From Thermodesulfobacteriaceae bacterium (GTDB lineage: Bacteria; Desulfobacterota; Thermodesulfobacteria; Thermodesulfobacteriales; Thermodesulfatatoraceae), in contig WGCA01000058.1 of assembly GCA_015494065.1 (NCBI GenBank), positions 1 through 51,935 on the forward strand: a stretch of 51,935 bases of DNA, written 5' to 3'. Positions 1 through 7,594 of the stretch are shown here, piece by piece (positions within the stretch are counted from its first letter, which is position 1; every line of letters starts with the position of its first letter). A program made the position numbers and the translations under genes. The notes beneath the pieces are model-generated. The model was not told the DNA's origin and made no database searches. It saw only the letters and a program-made list of their open reading frames with translations.

Positions 1-589
1 CATCCAATAAAGCATAGCCTGAGGAACGAACGACGCGCACCGCCCGCACCTTGCCGTCAGCCTCGATCACGAAGGAAACTTTTACGTCTCCCTGGTAACC
101 CGCCAACCTGGCCCTTAGAGGATACCTTTTGGCCCGGTCAATCAGGGCGATGACGCGGGAAAGATAGCCTGTTCTAAGGTACTTGTTCCCCTTTTCTCGC
201 GGGGCCCCGGGAGGGAGACTGGGGAGCGAAGAAAAATTATCCTTTGAAACCTCTGTTACCCTGATCGGTAGAGGCTCTGCCGTGGAATCGACGGGACTGA
301 AATCACTTACGGGAAAAAGCGGCTTTAAACCCTCTGGCTGGACTATCTTGATCCGGGAAAAGGGGGTCTTAGCCGGTAAAGGAACGCGGGGGGGACTAAG
401 GCTTGCCACAGGATTACCGACGGGATTATTGATCTTAAGGGATAAACTTATAGAGTTACCTTCGGCTTCAGAAGATAAGTTGACCACACGCCAGGACAAA
501 AGCCTAAAAAGGACCAAATGTATTAACAGTGAAATAACCAGAAATATCGCCAGACTCGGTTCTTTTTCAGTTATGTTCTTAGGAGGCAC
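1..589 (-). CDS. tonB: TonB-family energy transducer, 3' end cut by window edge
   Basis: Links the ExbB/ExbD proton channel in the inner membrane to outer-membrane receptors across the periplasm. The 196 visible residues show an uncleaved N-terminal membrane anchor (about residues 13-31), a Pro-rich linker (about 60-130) and the start of the TonB C-terminal domain, with the motifs YPLRARLAGYQG and EADGKVRAVRVVRSSGY at about 157-192. The last 30-40 residues lie beyond position 1. I chose a GTG start at 589 that overlaps the exbD stop by 11 bases, because no ATG is available before the membrane segment; translational coupling is likely. The order ExbB-ExbD-TonB supports the call. The plus-strand reading frame over the same bases has no recognisable domain and is a shadow. 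Confidence 0.85.
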   Translation of the reverse strand, partial: MPPKNITEKEPSLAIFLVISLLIHLVLFRLLSWRVVNLSSEAEGNSISLSLKINNPVGNPVASLSPPRVPLPAKTPFSRIKIVQPEGLKPLFPVSDFSPVDSTAEPLPIRVTEVSKDNFSSLPSLPPGAPREKGNKYLRTGYLSRVIALIDRAKRYPLRARLAGYQGDVKVSFVIEADGKVRAVRVVRSSGYALLD

Positions 590-989
590 CTGAAATCTCA
601 ATGGTTTTAAGCATGACTTTTTCAAAACCGGAAGCTTTCACCAGGTCCATAACATTAACCAGTATCTGAACGCGGGCGTTACGGTCGGCTTCTATAATTA
701 TCTGCTCAATGCCTTCACGTTTGGCCAAAGAAAGCGCCTCTTTCAATTTATTTCTTTCTATAGGTTTACCATCCAAATAAATGGATCCCTCTTTTGTAAT
801 TGATATTGTTAGAATCTTCTTTTCTACATAGCTTGATTTTGACTTGCTTTCAGGAAGATTAACCTTAATAAACTGTTGTTTAATGAAATGACTAGTAAGT
901 AAAAAATATATCAACAAAAGAAAGACAATATCGATTAAAGGGGTTACCGGAATATCGATGTTATCAGTTCGTCTCTTTCTTTTTCTCAT
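579..989 (-). CDS. exbD: ExbD/TolR-family biopolymer transport protein
   Basis: Second subunit of the proton-driven ExbB-ExbD motor. The 136-residue length is usual for the family. It has a short basic cytoplasmic N-terminus (RKRKRR), the hallmark PLIDIVFLLLIYFLL membrane helix (residues 17-31) whose Asp20 is the proton-carrying aspartate of the family, and a periplasmic domain. The ATG lies inside the end of exbB (26-base overlap) and its stop overlaps the tonB start, so the three genes form one coupled unit. ExbD and TolR cannot be separated by sequence alone; the adjacent TonB favours ExbD. Confidence 0.92.
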   Translation of the reverse strand: MRKRKRRTDNIDIPVTPLIDIVFLLLIYFLLTSHFIKQQFIKVNLPESKSKSSYVEKKILTISITKEGSIYLDGKPIERNKLKEALSLAKREGIEQIIIEADRNARVQILVNVMDLVKASGFEKVMLKTIEISGAS

Positions 990-1593
990 GGTTTACATAG
1001 ATAAATTTTAGGAGATTTATCGCCAGGTCCTCGAGTCGTTCTTCGTAAAGCTGCACCAAAGAGCTCAGATAACGGTGTCCGATAATGAGCGGAATAGCCA
1101 CCGAAAGACCAGCGGCGGTAGTGAGCATGGCCTCCCAGATGCCGCCGGCGAGCATGGAGGCGTCCACCTTGCCTCCCGCCTGTTCTACCACCATGAAGGC
1201 CTTTATGAGGCCCGTTACGGTCCCCAAAAGGCCAAGAAGAGGGGCTACCGAGGCCAGGGTAGCCAGGTGGTCCAGATAGCGGCTGGCCCTGGCTATCTCC
1301 TGATCGATAACGTGCGCCAGTACGTTTTCTACCAGGGCGCGATCCCTGCAACAGATGGGGCTGATCTCTTTCACCATACGGCCCAGCGGACCATTTTCTC
1401 GGGCCAAGCGGGAAAAAACAATTTCTTTGTTTTCATCCCCGGCTAAGAGGGGACCGAGGTCGTTTTTTTCCCTTTTTAACCTGAGCAAGACCAGAAGACG
1501 GTTCAAAAAGATGGCCACCCCCAAGAGGGAACAAAGAAAAATGGGCCAGAGTAAGAGGCCTCCTTTTTGGAAAAATTCTTCCATCAACGACAT
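964..1593 (-). CDS. exbB: MotA/TolQ/ExbB-family proton channel protein
   Basis: Channel-forming partner of ExbD in the inner membrane. The protein has 209 residues, with a first membrane helix at about 13-33 and the family's conserved core LLGLLGTVTGLIKAF near residue 120, followed by a third helix near 150-175 (AGLSVAIPLIIG). The start is ATG at 1593, 10 bases inside the upstream gene; downstream it overlaps exbD. The overlaps imply a single transcript driving stoichiometric synthesis of the complex. TolQ is the alternative name, but no TolA, TolB or Pal gene is seen nearby. Confidence 0.92.
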   Translation of the reverse strand: MSLMEEFFQKGGLLLWPIFLCSLLGVAIFLNRLLVLLRLKREKNDLGPLLAGDENKEIVFSRLARENGPLGRMVKEISPICCRDRALVENVLAHVIDQEIARASRYLDHLATLASVAPLLGLLGTVTGLIKAFMVVEQAGGKVDASMLAGGIWEAMLTTAAGLSVAIPLIIGHRYLSSLVQLYEERLEDLAINLLKFIYVNHEKKKETN

Positions 1594-2411
1594 TTTTCCT
1601 TTAAGTCCCCAAGACTTACCACCGGGGTGAGCTTTTGCCAGACCTTGCGGGAATAATCGTATTCTTCTTCAAACTTGCCGTCCCCATCAAGGTCGCGAAA
1701 ACCGTGCCTGAGACGACCTTTTTGATAGAAAAACGCTTCCGGCTTGGGGCCTTTTTTGACCACCAGGCAGCGTTGCCCCCCACGATATACTTCTTCGATC
1801 TCAAAAAACCCGTCCCGGTCAAGGTCGAGTAAACGCTGATAAATTTGATCCCTCCGGTAAAAAATTTGGGCATAAACCTGACCCTGGGGGTGATTTTGGT
1901 CAAAGTGCTTGAGGAGGATCTTTTTACCTTCCGGCCCCCAGCTCTCCTCCACCTCAAAGCGACCGTCATGATCATCATCCCGTTCAATCCTTTGGGGACG
2001 AGAAGCCTTCATCCAGGCCCTTAGGTCTATTTGCCCGTCAAAATTGCGGTCCTCTTCTACCAGCACCAACTTTCCCTTGCGGTAAGATTGCCGTTTGTCG
2101 ATTTTTCCGTCTTTATTGCGGTCAAGCAGAAGCCTGTGCAGGGACCCGGAAGAATCAAATTCTAAAATCTCTTCGGGCCTCCCGGCCCTATCAAACTTTA
2201 TCTTCTTTGAGAGCCGTCCTTGCTTGAAGAGATAGGCTGTCTCAAAAAAGCTATCCCCGTCCTCATCCTCCAGGGCTTTTAAGGGTTTGCCCGAGGCATC
2301 ATAAAATATCACCTTGCGGGTGCCAGCAGGCATCTCAAGGGCCCAAACCCCGGGGGAGATCAGCACAAGCCCCAATAACCAAAATATGACGAGCGGCATA
2401 GAGCCTTTCAT
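1584..2411 (-). CDS. Secreted protein with six DxDxDG calcium-loop-like repeats
   Basis: No family was recognised by name. The 275 residues begin with a signal peptide (hydrophobic 6-24, likely cut near VWALEM). The mature part carries six copies of an EF-hand/dockerin-type loop, D-x-[DN]-x-D-G-x-[FI]-[DE]: DEDGDSFFE (49-57), DRNKDGKID (97-105), DRNFDGQID (121-129), DDDHDGRFE (145-153), DLDRDGFFE (196-204) and DLDGDGKFE (240-248). Most copies alternate with aromatic/basic strand-like segments. Such loops usually bind calcium; that is inference here. It is the first gene of the exbB-exbD-tonB unit and overlaps exbB, so it probably works with the energised transport system in the periplasm or at the outer membrane. 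Confidence 0.7.
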   Translation of the reverse strand: MKGSMPLVIFWLLGLVLISPGVWALEMPAGTRKVIFYDASGKPLKALEDEDGDSFFETAYLFKQGRLSKKIKFDRAGRPEEILEFDSSGSLHRLLLDRNKDGKIDKRQSYRKGKLVLVEEDRNFDGQIDLRAWMKASRPQRIERDDDHDGRFEVEESWGPEGKKILLKHFDQNHPQGQVYAQIFYRRDQIYQRLLDLDRDGFFEIEEVYRGGQRCLVVKKGPKPEAFFYQKGRLRHGFRDLDGDGKFEEEYDYSRKVWQKLTPVVSLGDLKEKCR

Positions 2412-2560
2412 AGCACTAAAAATTATATTGTGCCACTAAATTTTGTCTTTTTCCAAAACCATTTTAATTCTGTTTTTGGCTGGCCATATTATACCTTGGT
2501 GTTAGAATAGCCCATACTTATTAGGAATGATTTGCAATTAGCGAAAACAGGAGGTCGTTT

Positions 2561-3661
2561 ATGCCCACCGAAAAAGAGGTTCTCGAAGCGTTAAAACACG
2601 TTAAAGACCCGGAGCTTAACCGCAGCCTAGTAGACCTGGGCATGATCCGTAAGGTGGAGATAAAAGACGACAAAGTCAAGGTTACGGTGGCCTTGACCAT
2701 TGCTGGCTGCCCCATGAAAAGGCGGATCGCCGAAGACGTGAAAGCCGCGGTAGCCAAAGTACCAGGGGTGAAAGAGGTGGAAGTAGAACTCACCACCATG
2801 ACTCCGGAAGAAAGAGAAAAGATTTTTGGCAAGAAAAAGGAGGTGGGTGAAAAAAAGGCCCTAAAAGACGTCCGCCATATTATCGCGGTGGCCAGCGGCA
2901 AGGGCGGGGTTGGCAAAACCACCGTAGCGGTGAATCTCGCCGTAGCCCTCTCTAAAAAAGGTTATAAGGTAGGCATCCTTGACGCCGATATTTACGGGCC
3001 AAACGTCCATCTACTTATGGGGCTTGAAGGAGAACGCCCCTTCTCCCGCGACCAACGCCTGGTTCCACCCGAAAGGTGGGGTATAAAGGTCATGTCTTTC
3101 GGTTTTTTGGCCCCGGAAGGCCAGCCGATCATCTGGCGCGGGCCGCTGGTCCACCGGGCACTCTCGGAGCTCGCCGAAGTGATCGATTGGGGAGTGCTTG
3201 ATTTTCTTATCATAGATCTTCCCCCGGGCACCGGAGACGCCCCCCTTACCGTGGCCCAGGTCTTTCCCCTGCGGGGGGTAGTAGTGGTGACCACCCCTCA
3301 GAAGATTTCCGTAGCAGACGTAGCTCGCTCCATCCACATGTTCCAAGAGCTTGGCACTAGGATTATGGGTATCATCGAAAATATGTCCTATTTCAAGACG
3401 GTGGGACCTGACGGCCAAGAACAGATAGTGCCCGTTTTCGGGGAAGGGGGCGGAGAAAAATTGGCCCGGGACTTAAGGGTCCCCTTTCTTGGAAAAATCC
3501 CTTTGGACCCGAATCTTTCTAAGAGCGGAGAAATAGGCAAACCCGCCGCCCTTGACCCTGACAGTGAAATCGGCAAGGTTTTTGCCGAAATCGCAGATAA
3601 AATCGTAGAAAAGGCCCTTGAATTTGAAAAGCTCGGCAGTTGTGGCCTTAAGAAGGCATGA
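2561..3661 (+). CDS. mrp: Mrp/ApbC-type P-loop ATPase with MIP18 (DUF59) N-terminal domain
   Basis: Cytoplasmic ATPase of the Mrp/NBP35 family, whose members carry and transfer iron-sulfur clusters. Residues 1-80 form a MIP18/DUF59 domain with its conserved TIAGCP (Cys50). The ATPase domain follows, with the deviant Walker A ASGKGGVGKT at 111-120 and a clear DADIYGPN switch region. The length of 366 is usual. Oddity: the place where most relatives have a CxxC pair (after ENMSYF) reads ENMSYFKTVGPDGQ with no cysteine, so a bridging cluster cannot form in the usual way. The start is preceded by AGGAGG. The next gene overlaps its stop by 4 bases. Confidence 0.9.
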   Translation: MPTEKEVLEALKHVKDPELNRSLVDLGMIRKVEIKDDKVKVTVALTIAGCPMKRRIAEDVKAAVAKVPGVKEVEVELTTMTPEEREKIFGKKKEVGEKKALKDVRHIIAVASGKGGVGKTTVAVNLAVALSKKGYKVGILDADIYGPNVHLLMGLEGERPFSRDQRLVPPERWGIKVMSFGFLAPEGQPIIWRGPLVHRALSELAEVIDWGVLDFLIIDLPPGTGDAPLTVAQVFPLRGVVVVTTPQKISVADVARSIHMFQELGTRIMGIIENMSYFKTVGPDGQEQIVPVFGEGGGEKLARDLRVPFLGKIPLDPNLSKSGEIGKPAALDPDSEIGKVFAEIADKIVEKALEFEKLGSCGLKKA

Positions 3662-4401
3662 AGGTTTACGAACGCTTGCTGGAAAAAGCCGCCTCTAAAG
3701 GCCGGGGGCGGCTGGTCCAGGACACCCGTATCGGGCTGGGTTACACCGCGGTAAAGCTAGACAACGGCGCCATCGGGCTGGCCTATACCCTGTTTGAAGA
3801 CAAAAAAACCTGTAACCTGCTCGAACCAGAGGTGGTCTTTAGCGGGCGCCCGGCCGACCTGGTAGCCCGTTATTTCCTTTCCTCCCACCCCCTTGAAGCT
3901 GGGGTGGGGCTGGCCACCATTAACGCCATCATCAACCAGCCCCGGCAAGATTTCCTGCCCGGAGACCCTTTGAAAATCATTGGCCTGCAGCCGGAAGACA
4001 AGGTGGCCATGATCGGATATTTTGAACCGCTCGCCCGGAAGATGAAGGGTAAAATAAGCGAATTGTGGGTTTTTGAACGCACCGAAGGGAGGTTTGCCGA
4101 AGCCCTTACCGAGGCTGAAATGGCTGATTATCTCCCCCAGGCCACGGTGGCCATTGTAACCGCAGTCACTTTGATAAACAAAAGCTTTGAGGAAATCTTG
4201 GCCCTCCTAAAACAGGCCAGAGAAATCGTCCTCCTGGGGCCAAGTACCCCCCTCTTGCCGGAGGCCTTTGAAGATTATCCGGTAACCCTCCTTTCGGGAC
4301 TGCTGGTAAAAAGTGAAGGAATTCTCAGGTGTGTCAGTGAGGCCAAAGGGACCAAGGCCTTTCGCCCTTACGTAGAAAAAGTTAACCTTAGGTTAAAATG
4401 A
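3658..4401 (+). CDS. DUF4213/DUF364-type protein, putative metal-related
   Basis: A 247-residue cytoplasmic protein without membrane segments. The N-terminal half (LVQDTRIGLGYTAVKL) resembles DUF4213 and the C-terminal half (EDKVAMIGYFEPL... VLLGPSTPLLPEAF) resembles the DUF364 Rossmann-like fold, a family sometimes linked with heavy-metal chelation or metallo-enzyme accessory roles. The exact function is unknown. Its ATG overlaps the mrp stop (ATGA) and its own stop overlaps the next gene in the same way, so the three genes are a coupled unit; a link to metal or cluster handling with Mrp is inference. Confidence 0.7.
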   Translation: MKVYERLLEKAASKGRGRLVQDTRIGLGYTAVKLDNGAIGLAYTLFEDKKTCNLLEPEVVFSGRPADLVARYFLSSHPLEAGVGLATINAIINQPRQDFLPGDPLKIIGLQPEDKVAMIGYFEPLARKMKGKISELWVFERTEGRFAEALTEAEMADYLPQATVAIVTAVTLINKSFEEILALLKQAREIVLLGPSTPLLPEAFEDYPVTLLSGLLVKSEGILRCVSEAKGTKAFRPYVEKVNLRLK

Positions 4402-4712
4402 AGTGGCCCTCTTTCACCTTTAAAGAAAAAATCGAACTGGGGATAGGAATCTGCCTCTGTATCCTGTTTGGGGTCAGATATTACCCAGAAAACCTTTCTA
4501 AAACCCTTTTAGAGTCCTTGCGCTGGATCTTTAGTTTCTTTTTTTACAGCGGGGTTTTCACCTACATGCTGCGAGGTCTCTGCCGCAAAATTTTTAAACA
4601 GACCTTTTCCTTCAAAACGGGTATCAAAATGGCAGTGTGGCTGGCGGTGGCTTCGGCTATTGCCCAGTCTATCCACGAGACCATCAAGGTCTACCAAAAC
4701 CCTACTCCGTAA
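4398..4712 (+). CDS. Small membrane protein of unknown function
   Basis: Not recognised. The 104 residues contain likely membrane helices near 13-28, 39-60 and 80-94, separated by short basic loops. The ATG overlaps the stop of the DUF364-type gene (ATGA), which makes it the third member of that coupled unit. Its 3' end overlaps the convergent M16 peptidase gene by 11 bases, leaving no room for a separate terminator. Coupling, uniform codon use and the hydrophobic pattern argue that it is real. Confidence 0.6.
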   Translation: MKWPSFTFKEKIELGIGICLCILFGVRYYPENLSKTLLESLRWIFSFFFYSGVFTYMLRGLCRKIFKQTFSFKTGIKMAVWLAVASAIAQSIHETIKVYQNPTP

Positions 4713-7338
4713 GAGGGCCCACGGTGACCAGGACGTAGGCCTGGTTTTGCAGATACCGCTGAACTACCTGGTTTATATCTTCCACCCCTACAGACTGTAT
4801 CTTTTGGAGGTAGCGTAAGCCATAGTTATAGCCCAAACCAAGGACTTCGTTTACCGCCTGCTCCATGGCCTGGGCGCTATTAGTCTGAAGCCCTGTAAGA
4901 TACCGCCCCACCAGCCATTTCTGGGCCCGCTTGATCTCCTCGGGGGTTACGCCGTCCTGGTTGAGCCTGGCGATCTCGCGCCAGAGCCCCGCCAGGGCCC
5001 GTTTCTTCTTGGCAGGCTCGGTAGCGATATAAAAACCTATGCCGCCTACGTCCACTCCCAGGGTCAAAAAGGAAGTAACCGTATAGGCCAGGGCCTCCTT
5101 ATCACGCAAATCCTTAAAAAGGCGGCCACCCTGGCCGGCCAAAACGGCGTTTAAGACTTCCATAGCGTAACGGTCCTGGTCAAAGATATCAGGCCCCCTG
5201 AAGCCCAAAATGAGATGGACCTGCTCCCGCTCCACGTTTATGGTAGAAAGCCTGGGCTCCAGCAAGGGAGAAGGCTTTTTCTCCGGCGGCAGAGGCGTTT
5301 CTGGTTTCTGCCAAGAAGCAAAAAGCTCCTCTACCATCTTGAGGACCTGGTCCGGGTCCACGTCTCCCACGATGGCCAAGACTCCCCGTCCGGGAAAGAC
5401 ATATTTCGCGTAGGCCTCTTTTAAATTTTCGGCGGTTAAACGGGCAATGACCTCCTTCGTCCCCAGGAGGTTTAGACCATAAGGGTGTGGTTCGAAAAGA
5501 AGACGATAAAATTCGCGGATGGCCAGCTGGAGGGGATCATCCTCCTGGCGGGCAATGGCTGCCAAAAGTTCCGGCTTTATCTTGGAAAGTTCTTCTTCGG
5601 AGAGGAGAGGATTTTCTGCGACCTCAGCCAGGAGGGAAAGACCCTTTGGTAGATATTCCGCCAGAAAGGAGGCCTTAAGGCCAAAAGTATTACGCCCTGA
5701 AAAACCTTCCAACTCCCCTCCCATGGATTCGATGAGAGTGGCCACCATTTCCGCCGATTTCTCCTGTGTTCCTTTGGTCCAAAGGGCGGCCAGGGTACGG
5801 AAGAGGCCATTGGTTTCTTTGGTTTCAAAACGCAACCCCCCAGGGAAGACTAAAGCCACGGAAACCGCCGGCACATCGTGTTGGGGCGTAATTAAGACGG
5901 TAAGCCCGTTGGGAAGCATCGTTTTGGTGGTGGGGGTCACCCACCTTTCCATGCCGCTTGAAACACCTGAGGCCTCAAGTTCAGCCTCTTCCACCAGTTC
6001 TTCTAACTCGGCCTGGCTAAGGATCTGGGAAACCCCTTTCGCTAATAAGCCCGCTACCACCGCTTGCGGCTTAAAATATTTTTCCGCCACCCGGCGGACA
6101 TCATCTTCACTAACCTCTTTAACCGCCTTCAAATAAGCCTTGGCCTTTAGAGGATCCCCGGCGATCATCTCAAAAACACCTAGCTTGCGCGCCTCCCCTT
6201 GCATGGTCTCCCGGCTGTATACAAAATTGGCCGCTACCATGGTTTTGGCCTTGGCAAGCTCCTCGGGAAGGACCAGTTCGTATTTGAGACGGAAGAGTTC
6301 TACCAGGGCTTCCTTCAGGGCCTCTTTAAGATTTTCAGGGGAGGCCGTCCCCGCTACTTCAAAGAGGCCGGGACCCATGGGGGTAAAGGTGTAAGCATAG
6401 ACGTTGTGTACAATACCCAAATCCCGACGAAGTTTGCGGTAAAGGCGCGAGGAATCTCCCTGCCCCAGAAAAGCCGCTATCACGTCCACTACCGGAGCGT
6501 CAGGGCTCAGCAAATTAGGCCCTGGCAGGGCTAAATGGAAATATCCTTCCTGTACCTCTTTTTCTACCGTGACCAGGACCGGCTTTTCTTTAGGGGGTTC
6601 CTCGGGAAAAGTGACCTTTTCCGGGGGCTTTCTGGGCTCTTTTCCGAAGAAGGAGGCCGCCTTGGCCAAAGCCGTCTCCGCCTCCACGTCACCTACGATA
6701 ACTACGGCCATATGGACGGGGCGGTATCTTCGGGCCACGTAATTGAGGATATCTTCGCGGGTAAAGGCTTTTACGGTCTTTTCATACCCTATAATCGGGC
6801 GCCGGTAGGGATATTTAAGGTAGGCCTTACTCATTACCGCTTCAGCCAGGGCTAAAGCAGGTTTGTCCCGCCGCATACGCATCTCTTCAAGTACCACCTG
6901 TTTTTCCCTTTCCAGCTCAACGGGATCGAAAGTGGCGTGAAAAACGGCGTCTGAAAGGACATCCAGGGCCGTGTCAAGTATCTCGCTGGGTCCGGTAACG
7001 TGATAACAGGTGTAATCATAGGAAGTGAAGGCGTTTATATTGCCTCCGAAACTCTCGATAAGGGCGGCGATCTCCCCAGGCTTAAAGCGATCCGTCCCTT
7101 TAAAGATCATATGCTCAATAAGATGAGTAATACCGGCCTCGCTGTCCTTCTCATAGGCGCTGCCGGCCTTGACCCAAACCTGCACCGCTACCACCGGGGC
7201 CCGGTGGTTCTCTTCCACTATTAAGGTGAGTCCATTAGCAAGTTTGGTCTTATAAAGACCGGGGGCTATTTCCATGGCAAACGCTCCTTTCACCAAGAGC
7301 CAAACCACCAGGATCGCTATCCACCAGGGCCTCTTCAT
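4702..7338 (-). CDS. Secreted M16 (insulinase/pitrilysin-like) zinc peptidase, fused tandem form
   Basis: An 878-residue periplasmic zinc protease. A signal peptide spans about residues 1-22. The first M16 half has the inverted zinc motif HLIEH (72-76) and a third ligand glutamate about 75 residues later in QVVLEEM. The second half, from about residue 455 (PTTKTMLPNGLTVLI), keeps the fold but lacks HxxEH, as in the non-catalytic partner of two-subunit family members, so the gene looks like a fusion of active and inactive subunits. I chose ATG at 7338, which has AAGGAGG six bases upstream, over a TTG at 7359. It stands alone and is divergent from the yedE cluster. Confidence 0.9.
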   Translation of the reverse strand: MKRPWWIAILVVWLLVKGAFAMEIAPGLYKTKLANGLTLIVEENHRAPVVAVQVWVKAGSAYEKDSEAGITHLIEHMIFKGTDRFKPGEIAALIESFGGNINAFTSYDYTCYHVTGPSEILDTALDVLSDAVFHATFDPVELEREKQVVLEEMRMRRDKPALALAEAVMSKAYLKYPYRRPIIGYEKTVKAFTREDILNYVARRYRPVHMAVVIVGDVEAETALAKAASFFGKEPRKPPEKVTFPEEPPKEKPVLVTVEKEVQEGYFHLALPGPNLLSPDAPVVDVIAAFLGQGDSSRLYRKLRRDLGIVHNVYAYTFTPMGPGLFEVAGTASPENLKEALKEALVELFRLKYELVLPEELAKAKTMVAANFVYSRETMQGEARKLGVFEMIAGDPLKAKAYLKAVKEVSEDDVRRVAEKYFKPQAVVAGLLAKGVSQILSQAELEELVEEAELEASGVSSGMERWVTPTTKTMLPNGLTVLITPQHDVPAVSVALVFPGGLRFETKETNGLFRTLAALWTKGTQEKSAEMVATLIESMGGELEGFSGRNTFGLKASFLAEYLPKGLSLLAEVAENPLLSEEELSKIKPELLAAIARQEDDPLQLAIREFYRLLFEPHPYGLNLLGTKEVIARLTAENLKEAYAKYVFPGRGVLAIVGDVDPDQVLKMVEELFASWQKPETPLPPEKKPSPLLEPRLSTINVEREQVHLILGFRGPDIFDQDRYAMEVLNAVLAGQGGRLFKDLRDKEALAYTVTSFLTLGVDVGGIGFYIATEPAKKKRALAGLWREIARLNQDGVTPEEIKRAQKWLVGRYLTGLQTNSAQAMEQAVNEVLGLGYNYGLRYLQKIQSVGVEDINQVVQRYLQNQAYVLVTVGPLTE

Positions 7339-7518
7339 AGGCAACCTCCTTATTGCCAAAAGAAACTTTACTCTTTTTTATTTGGCAAGTCTTGTGAAGG
7401 AGGTTTTATTGAAGGGTATTTTTTGGGGGTAAAAGTCATTTAAAGCCTTTTAACCAGAAATGAAGAGCTTTATCGAGCTTTTTTTTGAAAAAGGTCGCAT
7501 TTTTTCTTTTCAATATGT

Positions 7519-7547
7519 TTGACAGTGACGTTCAGTTTTGTTAGAGG
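7519..7547 (+). promoter_or_regulatory. Candidate promoter of the yedE-tusA-dsrE cluster
   Basis: A perfect TTGACA (7519-7524) is followed at 17 bases by TAGAGG (7542-7547), which is a weak -10 but is preceded by TG at the extended -10 position. It lies about 50 bases upstream of the yedE start, in the 256-base gap between divergent genes. The rest of that gap is AT-rich and shows nothing else I can name. Confidence 0.3.
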
Positions 7548-7594
7548 CAGCCTATTAGAAAAATCATAATCTTTTTTCGGTTAAGGAGGGGTAG

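Noticed and set aside
183-593. A 136-codon plus-strand open frame at the left edge.
   Set aside because: It is antisense to tonB, whose anchor, Pro-rich linker and C-terminal motifs are clear on the minus strand.
5519-6136. A 205-codon plus-strand open frame.
   Set aside because: It is antisense to the M16 peptidase and is Ser/Arg-rich low-information sequence typical of shadows.
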